Assembly: GCA_964036275.1 (NCBI GenBank)
Contig: OZ038435.1
Span: forward strand, 7,673,687 to 7,737,686
DNA from: Litoditis marina
Lineage: Eukaryota; Nematoda; Chromadorea; Rhabditida; Rhabditidae
Direction of reading: 5' to 3'
DNA: 64,000 bases
Position 1 is the first letter of the stretch, and each line of letters starts with the position of its first letter. The translations under genes and the position numbers were made by a program. Under the pieces are notes generated by a model. The model was given only the letters and a program-made list of their open reading frames with translations. It had not been told where the DNA came from and did no database searches. Below are positions 14,551-27,059 of this stretch, piece after piece.

Positions 14551-15933
14551 GAGATAAAACTAATTTGAGAGTCATTTGACCGGCCGCCGGTGAAGCGAGA
14601 TCCCAAAGTCATTTGACCGGCCGCCGGTGAAAAGAAATAAAACTAGTTCGAATTGAGATACAACTAGTTCGAGAGTCATTTGACCGCCCGCCGGTAAATC
14701 GAGATCCCAGAGGCATTTGACCGGCCGCCGGTGGATTGAAATAAAACGAATTTGAGAGTAATTTGACCGGCCGCCGGTGAATCGAGATCCCAGAGTCATT
14801 TGACCGGCCGCCGGTGAAGTGAAATAAAACTAGTCCGAATTGAGATACAACTAGTTCGAGAGTCATTTGACCGGCCGCCGGTGGATTGAGATAAAACTAA
14901 TTTGAGAGTAACTTGACCGGCCGCCGGTGAATCGAGATCCCAAAGTCATTTGACCGGCCGCCGGTGAAGTGAGATAAAACTAGTTCGAATTGAGATACAG
15001 CTAGTTCGAGAGTCATCTGACCGGCCGCCGGTGAATCGAGATCCCAGAGTCATTTGACCGGCCGCCGGTGGATTGAGATGAAACTAATTTGAGAGTCACT
15101 TGACCGGCCGCCGGTGGATTAATATAAAACGAATTTGAGAGTCATTTGACCGGCCGCCGGTGAATCGAGATCCAAAAGTCATTTGACCGGCCGCCGGTGG
15201 ATTGAGATAAAACTAATTTGAGAGTCATTTGACCGGCCGCCGGTGAATCGAGATAAAACTAATTTGAGAGTCATTTGACCGGCCGCCGGTGAATCGAGAT
15301 TCCAGAGGCGTTTCACCGGCCGCCGGTGGATTGAGAAAAAAACGAATTTGAGAGTCATTTGACCGGCCACCGGTAAATCGAGATCCCAGAGTCATTTGAC
15401 CGGCCGCCGGTGAAGTGAAATAAAACTAGTTCGAATTGAGATTCAACTAGTTCGAGAGCCATTTGACCGGCCGCCGGTGGATTGAGATAAAACTAATTTG
15501 AGAGTCATTTGACCGGCCGCCGGTGAAGCGAGATCCCAAAGTCATTTGACCGGCCGCCGGTGAAAAGAAATAAAACTAGTTCGAATTGAGATACAACTAG
15601 TTCGAGAGTCATTTGACCGCCCGCCGGTAAATCGAGATCCCAGAGGCATTTGACCGGCCGCCGGTGGATTGAAATAAAACGAATTTGAGAGTAATTTGAC
15701 CGGCCGCCGGTGAATCGAGATCCCAGAGTCATTTGACCGGCCGCCGGTGAAGTGAAATAAAACTAGTTCGAATTGAGATACAACTAGTTCGAGAGTCATT
15801 TGACCGGCCGCCGGTGGATTGAGATAAAACTAATTTGAGAGTAACTTGACCGGCCGCCGGTGAATCGAGATCCCAAAGTCATTTGACCGGCCGCCGGTGA
15901 AGTGAGATAAAACTAGTTCGAATTGAGATACAG

Positions 15934-18900
15934 CTAGTTCGAGAGTCATCTGACCGGCCGCCGGTGAATCGAGATCCCAGAGTCATTTGACCGGCCGCCG
16001 GTGGATTGAGATGAAACTAATTTGAGAGTCACTTGACCGGCCGCCGGTGGATTAATATAAAACGAATTTGAGAGTCATTTGACCGGCCGCCGGTGAATCG
16101 AGATCCAAAAGTCATTTGACCGGCCGCCGGTGGATTGAGATAAAACTAATTTGAGAGTCATTTGACCGGCCGCCGGTGAATCGAGATCCCGAAATCATTT
16201 GACCGGCCGCCGGTGAAGTGAGATAAAACTAGTTCGAATTGAGATACAACTAGTTCGAGAGCCATTTGACCGGCCGCCGGTGGATTGAGATAAAACTAAT
16301 TTGAGAGTCATTTGACCGGCCGCCGGTGGATTAATATAAAACGAATTTGAGAGTCATTTGACCGGCCGCCGGTAAATCGAGATCCCAGAGGCATTTGATC
16401 GGCCGCCGGTGGATTGAGATAAAAACGAATTTGAGAGTCATTTGACCGGCCGCCGGTAAATCGAGATTCCAGAGGCATTTGACCGGCCGCCGGTGGATTG
16501 AGATAAAACGAATTTGAGAGTCATTTGACCGGCCGCCGGTGAATCGAGATCCCAGAGTCATTTGACCGGCCGCCGGTGGATTGAGATAAAACTAATTTGA
16601 GAGTCATTTGACCGGCCGCCGGTGAATCGAGATCCCAGAGGCGTTTCACCGGCCGCCGGTGGACTGAGATAAAAACTAATTTGAGAGTCATTTGACCGGC
16701 CGCCCGTGAATCGAGATCCCAGAGTCATTTGACCGGCCGCCGGTGAAGTGAGATAAAACTAATTTGAGAGTCATTTGACCGGCCGCCGGTGAATCGAGAT
16801 CCCGAAATCATTTGACCGGCCGCCGGTGAAGTGAGATAAAACTAGTTCGAATTGAGATACAACTAGTTCGAGAGCCATTTGACCGGCCGCCGGTGGATTG
16901 AGATAAAACTAATTTGAGAGTCATTTGACCGGCCGCCGGTGGATTAATATAAAACGAATTTGAGAGTCATTTGACCGGCCGCCGGTAAATCGAGATCCCA
17001 GAGGTATTTGATCGGCCGCCGGTGGATTGAGATAAAAACGAATTTGAGAGTCATTTGACCGGCCGCCGGTAAATCGAGATTCCAGAGGCATTTGACCGGC
17101 CGCCGGTGGATTGAGATAAAACGAATTTGAGAGTCATTTGACCGGCCGCCGGTGAATCGAGATCCCAGAGTCATTTGACCGGCCGCCGGTGGATTGAGAT
17201 AAAACTAATTTGAGAGTCATTTGACCGGCCGCCGGTGAATCGAGATCCCAGAGGCGTTTCACCGGCCGCCGGTGGACTGAGATAAAACTAATTTGAGAGT
17301 CATTTGACCGGCCGCCGGTGAATCGAGATCCCAGAGGCGTTTCACCGGCCGCCGGTGGATTGAGATAAAACTAATTTGAGAGTCATTTGACCGGCCGCCG
17401 GTGAATCGAGATCACGAAATCATTTGACCGGCCGCCGGTGAAGTGAGATAAAACTAGTTCGAATTGAGATACAACTAGTTCGAGAGCCATTTGACCGGCC
17501 GCCGGTGGATTGAGATAAAACTAATTTGAGAGTCATTTGACCGGCCGCCGGTGGATTAATATAAAACGAATTTGAGAGTCATTTGACCGGCCGCCGGTAA
17601 ATCGAGATCCCAGAGGCATTTGATCGGCCGCCGGTGGATTGAGATAAAAACGAATTTGAGAGTCATTTGACCGGCCGCCGGTAAATCGAGATTCCAGAGG
17701 CATTTGACCGGCCGCCGGTGGATTGAGATAAAACGAATTTGAGAGTCATTTGACCGGCCGCCGGTGAATCGAGATCCCAGAGTCATTTGACCGGCCGCCG
17801 GTGGATTGAGATAAAACTAATTTGAGAGTCATTTGACCGGCCGCCGGTGAATCGAGATCCCAGAGGCGTTTCACCGGCCGCCGGTGGACTGAGATAAAAA
17901 CTAATTTGAGAGTCATTTGACCGGCCGCCCGTGAATCGAGATCCCAGAGTCATTTGACCGGCCGCCGGTGGATTGAGATAATACTAATTTAAGAGTCATT
18001 TGACCGGCCGCCGGTGAATCGAGATCCCAGAGTCATTTGACCGGCCGCCGGTGAAGTGAAATAAAACTAGTTCGAATTAAGATTCAACTAGTTCGAGAGT
18101 CATTTGACCGGCCGCCGGTGGATTGAGATAAAACTAATTTGAGAGTCATTTGACCGGCCGCCGGTAAAGCGAGATCCCAAAGTCATTTGACCGGCCGCCG
18201 GTGAAAAGAAATAAAACTAGTTCGAATTGAGATAAAACTAATTTGAGAGTCATTTGACCGGCCGCCGGTAAAGCGAGATCCCAAAGTCATTTGACCGGCC
18301 GCCGGTGAAGTGAAATAAAACTAGTTCGAATTGAGATTGAACTAGTTCGAGAGCCATTTGACCGGCCGCCGGTGGATTGAGATAAAACTAATTTGAGAGT
18401 CATTTGACCGGCCGCCGGTAAAGCGAGATCCCAAAGTCATTTGACCGGCCGCCGGTGAAAAGAAATAAAACTAGTTCGAATTGAGATACAACTAGTTCGA
18501 GAGTCATTTGACCGCCCGCCGGTAAATCGAGCTCCCAGAGGCATTTGACCGGCCGCCGGTGGATTGAGATGAAACGAATTTGAGAGTAATTTGACCGGCC
18601 GCCGGTGAATCGAGATCCCAGAGTCATTTGACCGGCCGCCGGTGGATTGAGATAAAAACTAATTTGAGAGTCATTTGACCGGCCGCCGGTGAATCGAGAT
18701 CCCAGAGTCATTTGACCGGCCGCCGGTAGATTGAGATAAAACTAATTTAAGAGTCATTTGACCGGCCGCCGGTGAATCGAGATCCCAGAGTCATTTGACC
18801 GGCCGCCGGTGAAGTGAAATAAAACTAGTTCGAATTAAGATTCAACTAGTTCGAGAGTCATTTGACCGGCCGCCGGTGGATTGAGATAAAACTAGTTTGA

Positions 18901-21900
18901 GAGTCATTTGACCGGCCGCCGGTAAAGCGAGATCCCAAAGTCATTTGACCGGCCGCCGGTGAAAAGAAATAAAACTAGTTCGAATTGAGATAAAACTAAT
19001 TTGAGAGTCATTTGACCGGCCGCCGGTAAAGCGAGATCCCAAAGTCATTTGACCGGCCGCCGGTGAAGTGAAATAAAACTAGTTCGAATTGAGATTGAAC
19101 TAGTTCGAGAGCCATTTGACCGGCCGCCGGTGGATTGAGATAAAACTAATTTGAGAGTCATTTGACCGGCCGCCGGTAAAGCGAGATCCCAAAGTCATTT
19201 GACCGGCCGCCGGTGAAAAGAAATAAAACTAGTTCGAATTGAGATACAACTAGTTCGAGAGTCATTTGACCGCCCGCCGGTAAATCGAGCTCCCAGAGGC
19301 ATTTGACCGGCCGCCGGTGGATTGAGATAAAACGAATTTGAGAGTAATTTGACCGGCCGCCGGTGAATCGAGATCCCAGAGTCATTTGACCGGCCGCCGG
19401 TGAAGTGAAATAAAACTAGTTCGAATTGAGATACAAGAGAACCATTTGACCGGCCGCCGGTGGATTGAGATAAAACTAATTTGAGAGTAACTTGACCGGC
19501 CGCCGGTGAATCGAGATCCCAAAGTCATTTGACCGGCCGCCGGTGAAGTGAGATAAAACTAGTTCGAATTGAGATACAACTAGTTCGAGAGTCATCTGAC
19601 CGGCCGCCGGTGAATCGAGATCCCAGAGTCATTTGACCGGCCGCCGGTGAATCGAGATCCAAAAGTCATTTGACCGGCCGCCGGTGGATTAATATAAAAC
19701 GAATTTGAGAGTCATTTGACCGGCCGCCGGTGAATCGAGATCCAAAAGTCATTTGACCGGCCGCCGGTGGATTGAGATAAAACTAGTTCGAGAGTCATTT
19801 GACCGGCCGCCGGTGGATTAATATAAAACGAATTTGAGAGTCATTTGACCGGCCGCCGGTGAATCGAGATCCCAGAGCCATTTGACCGGCCGCCGGTGAA
19901 GTGAAATAAAACTAGTTCGAATTGAGATTCAACTAGTTTGAGAGTCATTTGACCGGCCGCCGGTGAATCGAGATCCCAAAGTCATTTGACCGGCCGCCGG
20001 TGAATCGATATCCCAAAGTCATTTGACCGGCCGCCGGTGAAGTGAAATAAAACTAGTTCGAATTGAGATACAACTAGTTCGAGAGTCATTTGACCGGCCG
20101 CCGGTAAATCGAGATCCCAGAGGCATTTGACCGGCCGCCGGTGGATTGAGATAAAACGAATTTGAGAGTCATTTGACCGGCCGCCGGTGAATCGAGATCC
20201 CAGAGTCATTTGACCGGCCGCCGGTGAAGTGAAATAAAACTAGTTCGAATTGAGATTCAACTAGTTTGAGAGTCATTTGACCGGCCGCCGGTGAATCGAG
20301 ATCCCAAAGTCATTTGACCGGCCGCCGGTGAATCGATATCCCAAAGTCATTTGACCGGCCGCCGGTGAAGTGAAATAAAACTAGTTCGAATTGAGATACA
20401 ACTAGTTCGAGAGTCATCTGACCGGCCGCCGGTGAATCGAGATCCCAGAGTCATTTGACCGGCCGCCGGTGGATTGAGATGAAACTAATTTGAGAGTCAC
20501 TTGACCGGCCGCCGGTGGATTAATATAAAACGAATTTGAGAGTCATTTGACCGGCCGCCGGTGAATCGAGATCCAAAAGTCATTTGACCGGCCGCCGGTG
20601 GATTGAGATAAAACTAATTTGAGAGTCATTTGACCGGCCGCCGGTGAATCGAGATCCCGAAATCATTTGACCGGCCGCCGGTGAAGTGAGATAAAACTAG
20701 TTCGAATTGAGATACAACTAGTTCGAGAGCCATTTGACCGGCCGCCGGTGGATTGAGATAAAACTAATTTGAGAGTCATTTGACCGGCCGCCGGTGGATT
20801 AATATAAAACGAATTTGAGAGTCATTTGACCGGCCGCCGGTAAATCGAGATCCCAGAGGCATTTGATCGGCCGCCGGTGGATTGAGATAAAAACGAATTT
20901 GAGAGTCATTTGACCGGCCGCCGGTAAATCGAGATTCCAGAGGCATTTGACCGGCCGCCGGTGGATTGAGATAAAACGAATTTGAGAGTCATTTGACCGG
21001 CCGCCGGTGAATCGAGATCCCAGAGTCATTTGACCGGCCGCCGGTGGATTGAGATAAAACTAATTTGAGAGTCATTTGACCGGCCGCCGGTGAATCGAGA
21101 TCCCAGAGGCGTTTCACCGGCCGCCGGTGGACTGAGATAAAAACTAATTTGAGAGTCATTTGACCGGCCGCCCGTGAATCGAGATCCCAGAGTCATTTGA
21201 CCGGCCGCCGGTGAAGTGAGATAAAACTAATTTGAGAGTCATTTGACCGGCCGCCGGTGAATCGAGATCCCGAAATCATTTGACCGGCCGCCGGTGAAGT
21301 GAGATAAAACTAGTTCGAATTGAGATACAACTAGTTCGAGAGCCATTTGACCGGCCGCCGGTGGATTGAGATAAAACTAATTTGAGAGTCATTTGACCGG
21401 CCGCCGGTGGATTAATATAAAACGAATTTGAGAGTCATTTGACCGGCCGCCGGTAAATCGAGATCCCAGAGGTATTTGATCGGCCGCCGGTGGATTGAGA
21501 TAAAAACGAATTTGAGAGTCATTTGACCGGCCGCCGGTAAATCGAGATTCCAGAGGCATTTGACCGGCCGCCGGTGGATTGAGATAAAACGAATTTGAGA
21601 GTCATTTGACCGGCCGCCGGTGAATCGAGATCCCAGAGTCATTTGACCGGCCGCCGGTGGATTGAGATAAAACTAATTTGAGAGTCATTTGACCGGCCGC
21701 CGGTGAATCGAGATCCCAGAGGCGTTTCACCGGCCGCCGGTGGACTGAGATAAAACTAATTTGAGAGTCATTTGACCGGCCGCCGGTGAATCGAGATCCC
21801 AGAGGCGTTTCACCGGCCGCCGGTGGATTGAGATAAAACTAATTTGAGAGTCATTTGACCGGCCGCCGGTGAATCGAGATCACGAAATCATTTGACCGGC

Positions 21901-24678
21901 CGCCGGTGAAGTGAGATAAAACTAGTTCGAATTGAGATACAACTAGTTCGAGAGCCATTTGACCGGCCGCCGGTGGATTGAGATAAAACTAATTTGAGAG
22001 TCATTTGACCGGCCGCCGGTGGATTAATATAAAACGAATTTGAGAGTCATTTGACCGGCCGCCGGTAAATCGAGATCCCAGAGGCATTTGATCGGCCGCC
22101 GGTGGATTGAGATAAAAACGAATTTGAGAGTCATTTGACCGGCCGCCGGTAAATCGAGATTCCAGAGGCATTTGACCGGCCGCCGGTGGATTGAGATAAA
22201 ACGAATTTGAGAGTCATTTGACCGGCCGCCGGTGAATCGAGATCCCAGAGTCATTTGACCGGCCGCCGGTGGATTGAGATAAAACTAATTTGAGAGTCAT
22301 TTGACCGGCCGCCGGTGAATCGAGATCCCAGAGGCGTTTCACCGGCCGCCGGTGGACTGAGATAAAAACTAATTTGAGAGTCATTTGACCGGCCGCCCGT
22401 GAATCGAGATCCCAGAGTCATTTGACCGGCCGCCGGTGGATTGAGATAATACTAATTTAAGAGTCATTTGACCGGCCGCCGGTGAATCGAGATCCCAGAG
22501 TCATTTGACCGGCCGCCGGTGAAGTGAAATAAAACTAGTTCGAATTAAGATTCAACTAGTTCGAGAGTCATTTGACCGGCCGCCGGTGGATTGAGATAAA
22601 ACTAATTTGAGAGTCATTTGACCGGCCGCCGGTAAAGCGAGATCCCAAAGTCATTTGACCGGCCGCCGGTGAAAAGAAATAAAACTAGTTCGAATTGAGA
22701 TAAAACTAATTTGAGAGTCATTTGACCGGCCGCCGGTAAAGCGAGATCCCAAAGTCATTTGACCGGCCGCCGGTGAAGTGAAATAAAACTAGTTCGAATT
22801 GAGATTGAACTAGTTCGAGAGCCATTTGACCGGCCGCCGGTGGATTGAGATAAAACTAATTTGAGAGTCATTTGACCGGCCGCCGGTAAAGCGAGATCCC
22901 AAAGTCATTTGACCGGCCGCCGGTGAAAAGAAATAAAACTAGTTCGAATTGAGATACAACTAGTTCGAGAGTCATTTGACCGCCCGCCGGTAAATCGAGC
23001 TCCCAGAGGCATTTGACCGGCCGCCGGTGGATTGAGATGAAACGAATTTGAGAGTAATTTGACCGGCCGCCGGTGAATCGAGATCCCAGAGTCATTTGAC
23101 CGGCCGCCGGTGGATTGAGATAAAAACTAATTTGAGAGTCATTTGACCGGCCGCCGGTGAATCGAGATCCCAGAGTCATTTGACCGGCCGCCGGTAGATT
23201 GAGATAAAACTAATTTAAGAGTCATTTGACCGGCCGCCGGTGAATCGAGATCCCAGAGTCATTTGACCGGCCGCCGGTGAAGTGAAATAAAACTAGTTCG
23301 AATTAAGATTCAACTAGTTCGAGAGTCATTTGACCGGCCGCCGGTGGATTGAGATAAAACTAGTTTGAGAGTCATTTGACCGGCCGCCGGTAAAGCGAGA
23401 TCCCAAAGTCATTTGACCGGCCGCCGGTGAAAAGAAATAAAACTAGTTCGAATTGAGATAAAACTAATTTGAGAGTCATTTGACCGGCCGCCGGTAAAGC
23501 GAGATCCCAAAGTCATTTGACCGGCCGCCGGTGAAGTGAAATAAAACTAGTTCGAATTGAGATTGAACTAGTTCGAGAGCCATTTGACCGGCCGCCGGTG
23601 GATTGAGATAAAACTAATTTGAGAGTCATTTGACCGGCCGCCGGTAAAGCGAGATCCCAAAGTCATTTGACCGGCCGCCGGTGAAAAGAAATAAAACTAG
23701 TTCGAATTGAGATACAACTAGTTCGAGAGTCATTTGACCGCCCGCCGGTAAATCGAGCTCCCAGAGGCATTTGACCGGCCGCCGGTGGATTGAGATAAAA
23801 CGAATTTGAGAGTAATTTGACCGGCCGCCGGTGAATCGAGATCCCAGAGTCATTTGACCGGCCGCCGGTGAAGTGAAATAAAACTAGTTCGAATTGAGAT
23901 ACAAGAGAACCATTTGACCGGCCGCCGGTGGATTGAGATAAAACTAATTTGAGAGTAACTTGACCGGCCGCCGGTGAATCGAGATCCCAAAGTCATTTGA
24001 CCGGCCGCCGGTGAAGTGAGATAAAACTAGTTCGAATTGAGATACAACTAGTTCGAGAGTCATCTGACCGGCCGCCGGTGAATCGAGATCCCAGAGTCAT
24101 TTGACCGGCCGCCGGTGAATCGAGATCCAAAAGTCATTTGACCGGCCGCCGGTGGATTAATATAAAACGAATTTGAGAGTCATTTGACCGGCCGCCGGTG
24201 AATCGAGATCCAAAAGTCATTTGACCGGCCGCCGGTGGATTGAGATAAAACTAGTTCGAGAGTCATTTGACCGGCCGCCGGTGGATTAATATAAAACGAA
24301 TTTGAGAGTCATTTGACCGGCCGCCGGTGAATCGAGATCCCAGAGCCATTTGACCGGCCGCCGGTGAAGTGAAATAAAACTAGTTCGAATTGAGATTCAA
24401 CTAGTTTGAGAGTCATTTGACCGGCCGCCGGTGAATCGAGATCCCAAAGTCATTTGACCGGCCGCCGGTGAATCGATATCCCAAAGTCATTTGACCGGCC
24501 GCCGGTGAAGTGAAATAAAACTAGTTCGAATTGAGATACAACTAGTTCGAGAGTCATTTGACCGGCCGCCGGTAAATCGAGATCCCAGAGGCATTTGACC
24601 GGCCGCCGGTGGATTGAGATAAAACGAATTTGAGAGTCATTTGACCGGCCGCCGGTGAATCGAGATCCCAGAGTCATT
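15934..24678 (-). repeat. 4,468-bp higher-order repeat, two near-identical copies
   Basis: The sequence from about 15934 to 20210 matches about 20402 to 24678 at a constant offset of 4,468 bp with almost no differences that I could find. The upstream edge is CAGCTAGTTC versus CAACTAGTTC; the downstream edge is GTGAAGTGAAAT versus GTGAATCGAGAT after a private TTGGATCGG. Within each copy there are about 612-bp (16331, 16944, 17556) and 758-bp (18400, 19158) sub-repeats. This is nested, recent amplification. Confidence 0.9.
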
Positions 24679-25056
24679 GGATCGGCCGCCGGTGAATCGA
24701 GATCCCGAAGTCATTTGACCGGCCGCCGGTGGATTGAGATAAAACTAATTTGAGAGTCATTTGACCGGCCGCCGGTGAATCGAGATCCCAGAGGCGTTTC
24801 ACCGGCCGCCGGTGGATTGATATAAAAACTAATTTGAGAGTCATTTGACCGGCCGCCGGTGAATCGAGATCCCGAAGTCATTTGACCGGCCGCCGGTGAA
24901 GTGAAATAAAACTAGTTCGAATTGAGATACAACTAGTTCGAGAGTCATTTGACCGGCCACCGGTGAACCGAGATCCCAAAGTCATTTGACCGGCCGCCGG
25001 TGAAGTGAAATAAAACTAGTTCGAATTGAGATACAACTAGTTCGAGAGTCATTTGA

Positions 25057-26184
25057 CCGGCCGCCGGTGGATTAATATAAAACGAATTTGAGAGTCATTT
25101 GACCGGCCGCCGGTGAATCGAGATCCAAAAGTCATTTGACCGGCCGCCGGTAGATTGAGATAAAACTAATTTGAGAGTCATTTGACCGGCCGCCGGTGGA
25201 TTGAGATAAAACTAATTTGAGAGTCATTTGACCGGCCGCCGGTGGATTGAGATAAAACTAATTAGAGAGTCATTTGACCGGCCGTCGGTAAATCGAGATC
25301 CCAGAGTCATTTGACCGGCCGCCGGTGAATCGAGATCCCAGAGTCATTTGACCGGCCGCCGGTTAAGTGAAATAAAACTAGTTCGAATTGAGATTCAACT
25401 AGTTCGAGAGCCATTTGACCGGCCGCCGGTAAATCGAGATCCCAGAGGCATTTGACCGGCCGCCGGTGGATTGAGATAAAACGAATTTGAGAGTCATTTG
25501 ACCGGCCGCCGGTGAATCGAGATCCCAGAGTCACAAACCGGCCGCCGGTGGATTGAGATAAAACTATGTTGAGAGTCATTTGACCGGCCGCCGGTGAATC
25601 GAGATCCCAGAGTCATTTGACCGGCCGCCGGTGGATTAATATAAAACGAATTTGAGAGTCATTTGACCGGCCGCCGGTGAATCGAGATCCAAAAGTCATT
25701 TGACCGGCCGCCGGTAGATTGAGATAAAACTAATTTGAGAGTCATTTGACCGGCCGCCGGTGGATTGAGATAAAACTAATTTGAGAGTCATTTGACCGGC
25801 CGCCGGTGGATTGAGATAAAACTAATTAGAGAGTCATTTGACCGGCCGTCGGTAAATCGAGATCCCAGAGTCATTTGACCGGCCGCCGGTGAATCGAGAT
25901 CCCAGAGTCATTTGACCGGCCGCCGGTTAAGTGAAATAAAACTAGTTCGAATTGAGATTCAACTAGTTCGAGAGCCATTTGACCGGCCGCCGGTAAATCG
26001 AGATCCCAGAGGCATTTGACCGGCCGCCGGTGGATTGAGATAAAACGAATTTGAGAGTCATTTGACCGGCCGCCGGTGAATCGAGATCCCAGAGTCACAA
26101 ACCGGCCGCCGGTGGATTGAGATAAAACTATGTTGAGAGTCATTTGACCGGCCGCCGGTGAATCGAGATCCCAGAGTCATTTGA
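25057..26184 (-). repeat. 564-bp higher-order repeat, two copies, containing the transposon's empty target site
   Basis: Blocks starting at 25057 and 25621 match at an offset of 564 bp. Both carry the rare marks GGCCGTCGGTAAATCGAG and AGTCACAAACCGGCC. The former, read on the minus strand, is the unoccupied version of the site where the 44613-45756 transposon sits in the right array. Confidence 0.9.
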
Positions 26185-26798
26185 CCGGCCGCCGGTGGAT
26201 TGAGATAAAACTAATTTGAGAGTCATTTGACCGGCCGCCGGTGAATCGAGATCCCAGAGGCGCTTTACCGGCCGCCGGTGGATTGAAATAAAAACGAACT
26301 TGAGAGTCATTTGACCGGCCGCCGGTGGATTGAGTTAAAACTAATTTGAGAGTCATTTGACCGGCCGCCGGTGAATTGAGATCCCAAAGTCATTCGACCG
26401 GCCGCCAGTGAAGTGAAGTAAAACCAGTTCAAATTGAGATACCACTAGTTCGAGAGTCATTTGACCGGCCGCCGGTGGATTAATATAAAACGAATTTGAG
26501 AGTCATTTGACCGGCCGCCGGTGAATCGAGATCCAAAAGTCATTTGACCGGCCGCCGGTAGATTGAGATAAAACTAATTTGAGAGTCATTTGACCGGCCG
26601 CCGGCGGATTGAGATAAAACTAATTTGAGAGTCATTTGACCGGCCGCCGGTGGATTGAGATAAAACTAATTTGAGAGTCATTTGACCGGCCGCCGGTAAA
26701 TCGAGATCCCAGAGTCATTTGACCGGCCGCCGGTGAATCGAGATCCCAGAGTCATTTGACCGGCCGCCGGTTAAGTGAAATAAAACTAGTTAGAATTG

Positions 26799-26998
26799 NN
26801 NNNNNNNNNNNNNNNNNNNNNNNNNNNNNNNNNNNNNNNNNNNNNNNNNNNNNNNNNNNNNNNNNNNNNNNNNNNNNNNNNNNNNNNNNNNNNNNNNNNN
26901 NNNNNNNNNNNNNNNNNNNNNNNNNNNNNNNNNNNNNNNNNNNNNNNNNNNNNNNNNNNNNNNNNNNNNNNNNNNNNNNNNNNNNNNNNNNNNNNNNN
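26799..26998. other. Assembly gap (200 N)
   Basis: Exactly 200 N, a conventional placeholder length. Satellite A is in minus orientation to the left and plus orientation to the right, so the orientation switch is not supported by contiguous sequence. Confidence 0.99.
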
Positions 26999-27059
26999 TT
27001 AGTTTTATCTCAATCCACCGGCGGCGGTCAAATGACTCCGGGATCTCGATTCACCGGCG

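Larger units (their letters stand above)
1..26798 (-). repeat. Satellite A, left array (minus orientation)
   Basis: Uninterrupted tandem array. On the minus strand every unit starts with the core ACCGGCGGCCGGT followed by TCAAATGA and then one of three spacers. Unit lengths counted by hand are about 37 bp (G type, ending GGGATCTCGATT), 46 bp (T type, CAAATTAGTTTTATCTCAATC) and 67 bp (L type, which is T-like plus a 21-bp internal duplication around CGAACTAGTT). G units mostly alternate with T or L units. The many short open frames, whose translations repeat FTGGRSNDS and IHRRPVK, change frame with unit type and have no start context or gene structure, so I read them as non-coding. I do not recognise the family by name. 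Confidence 0.97.
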
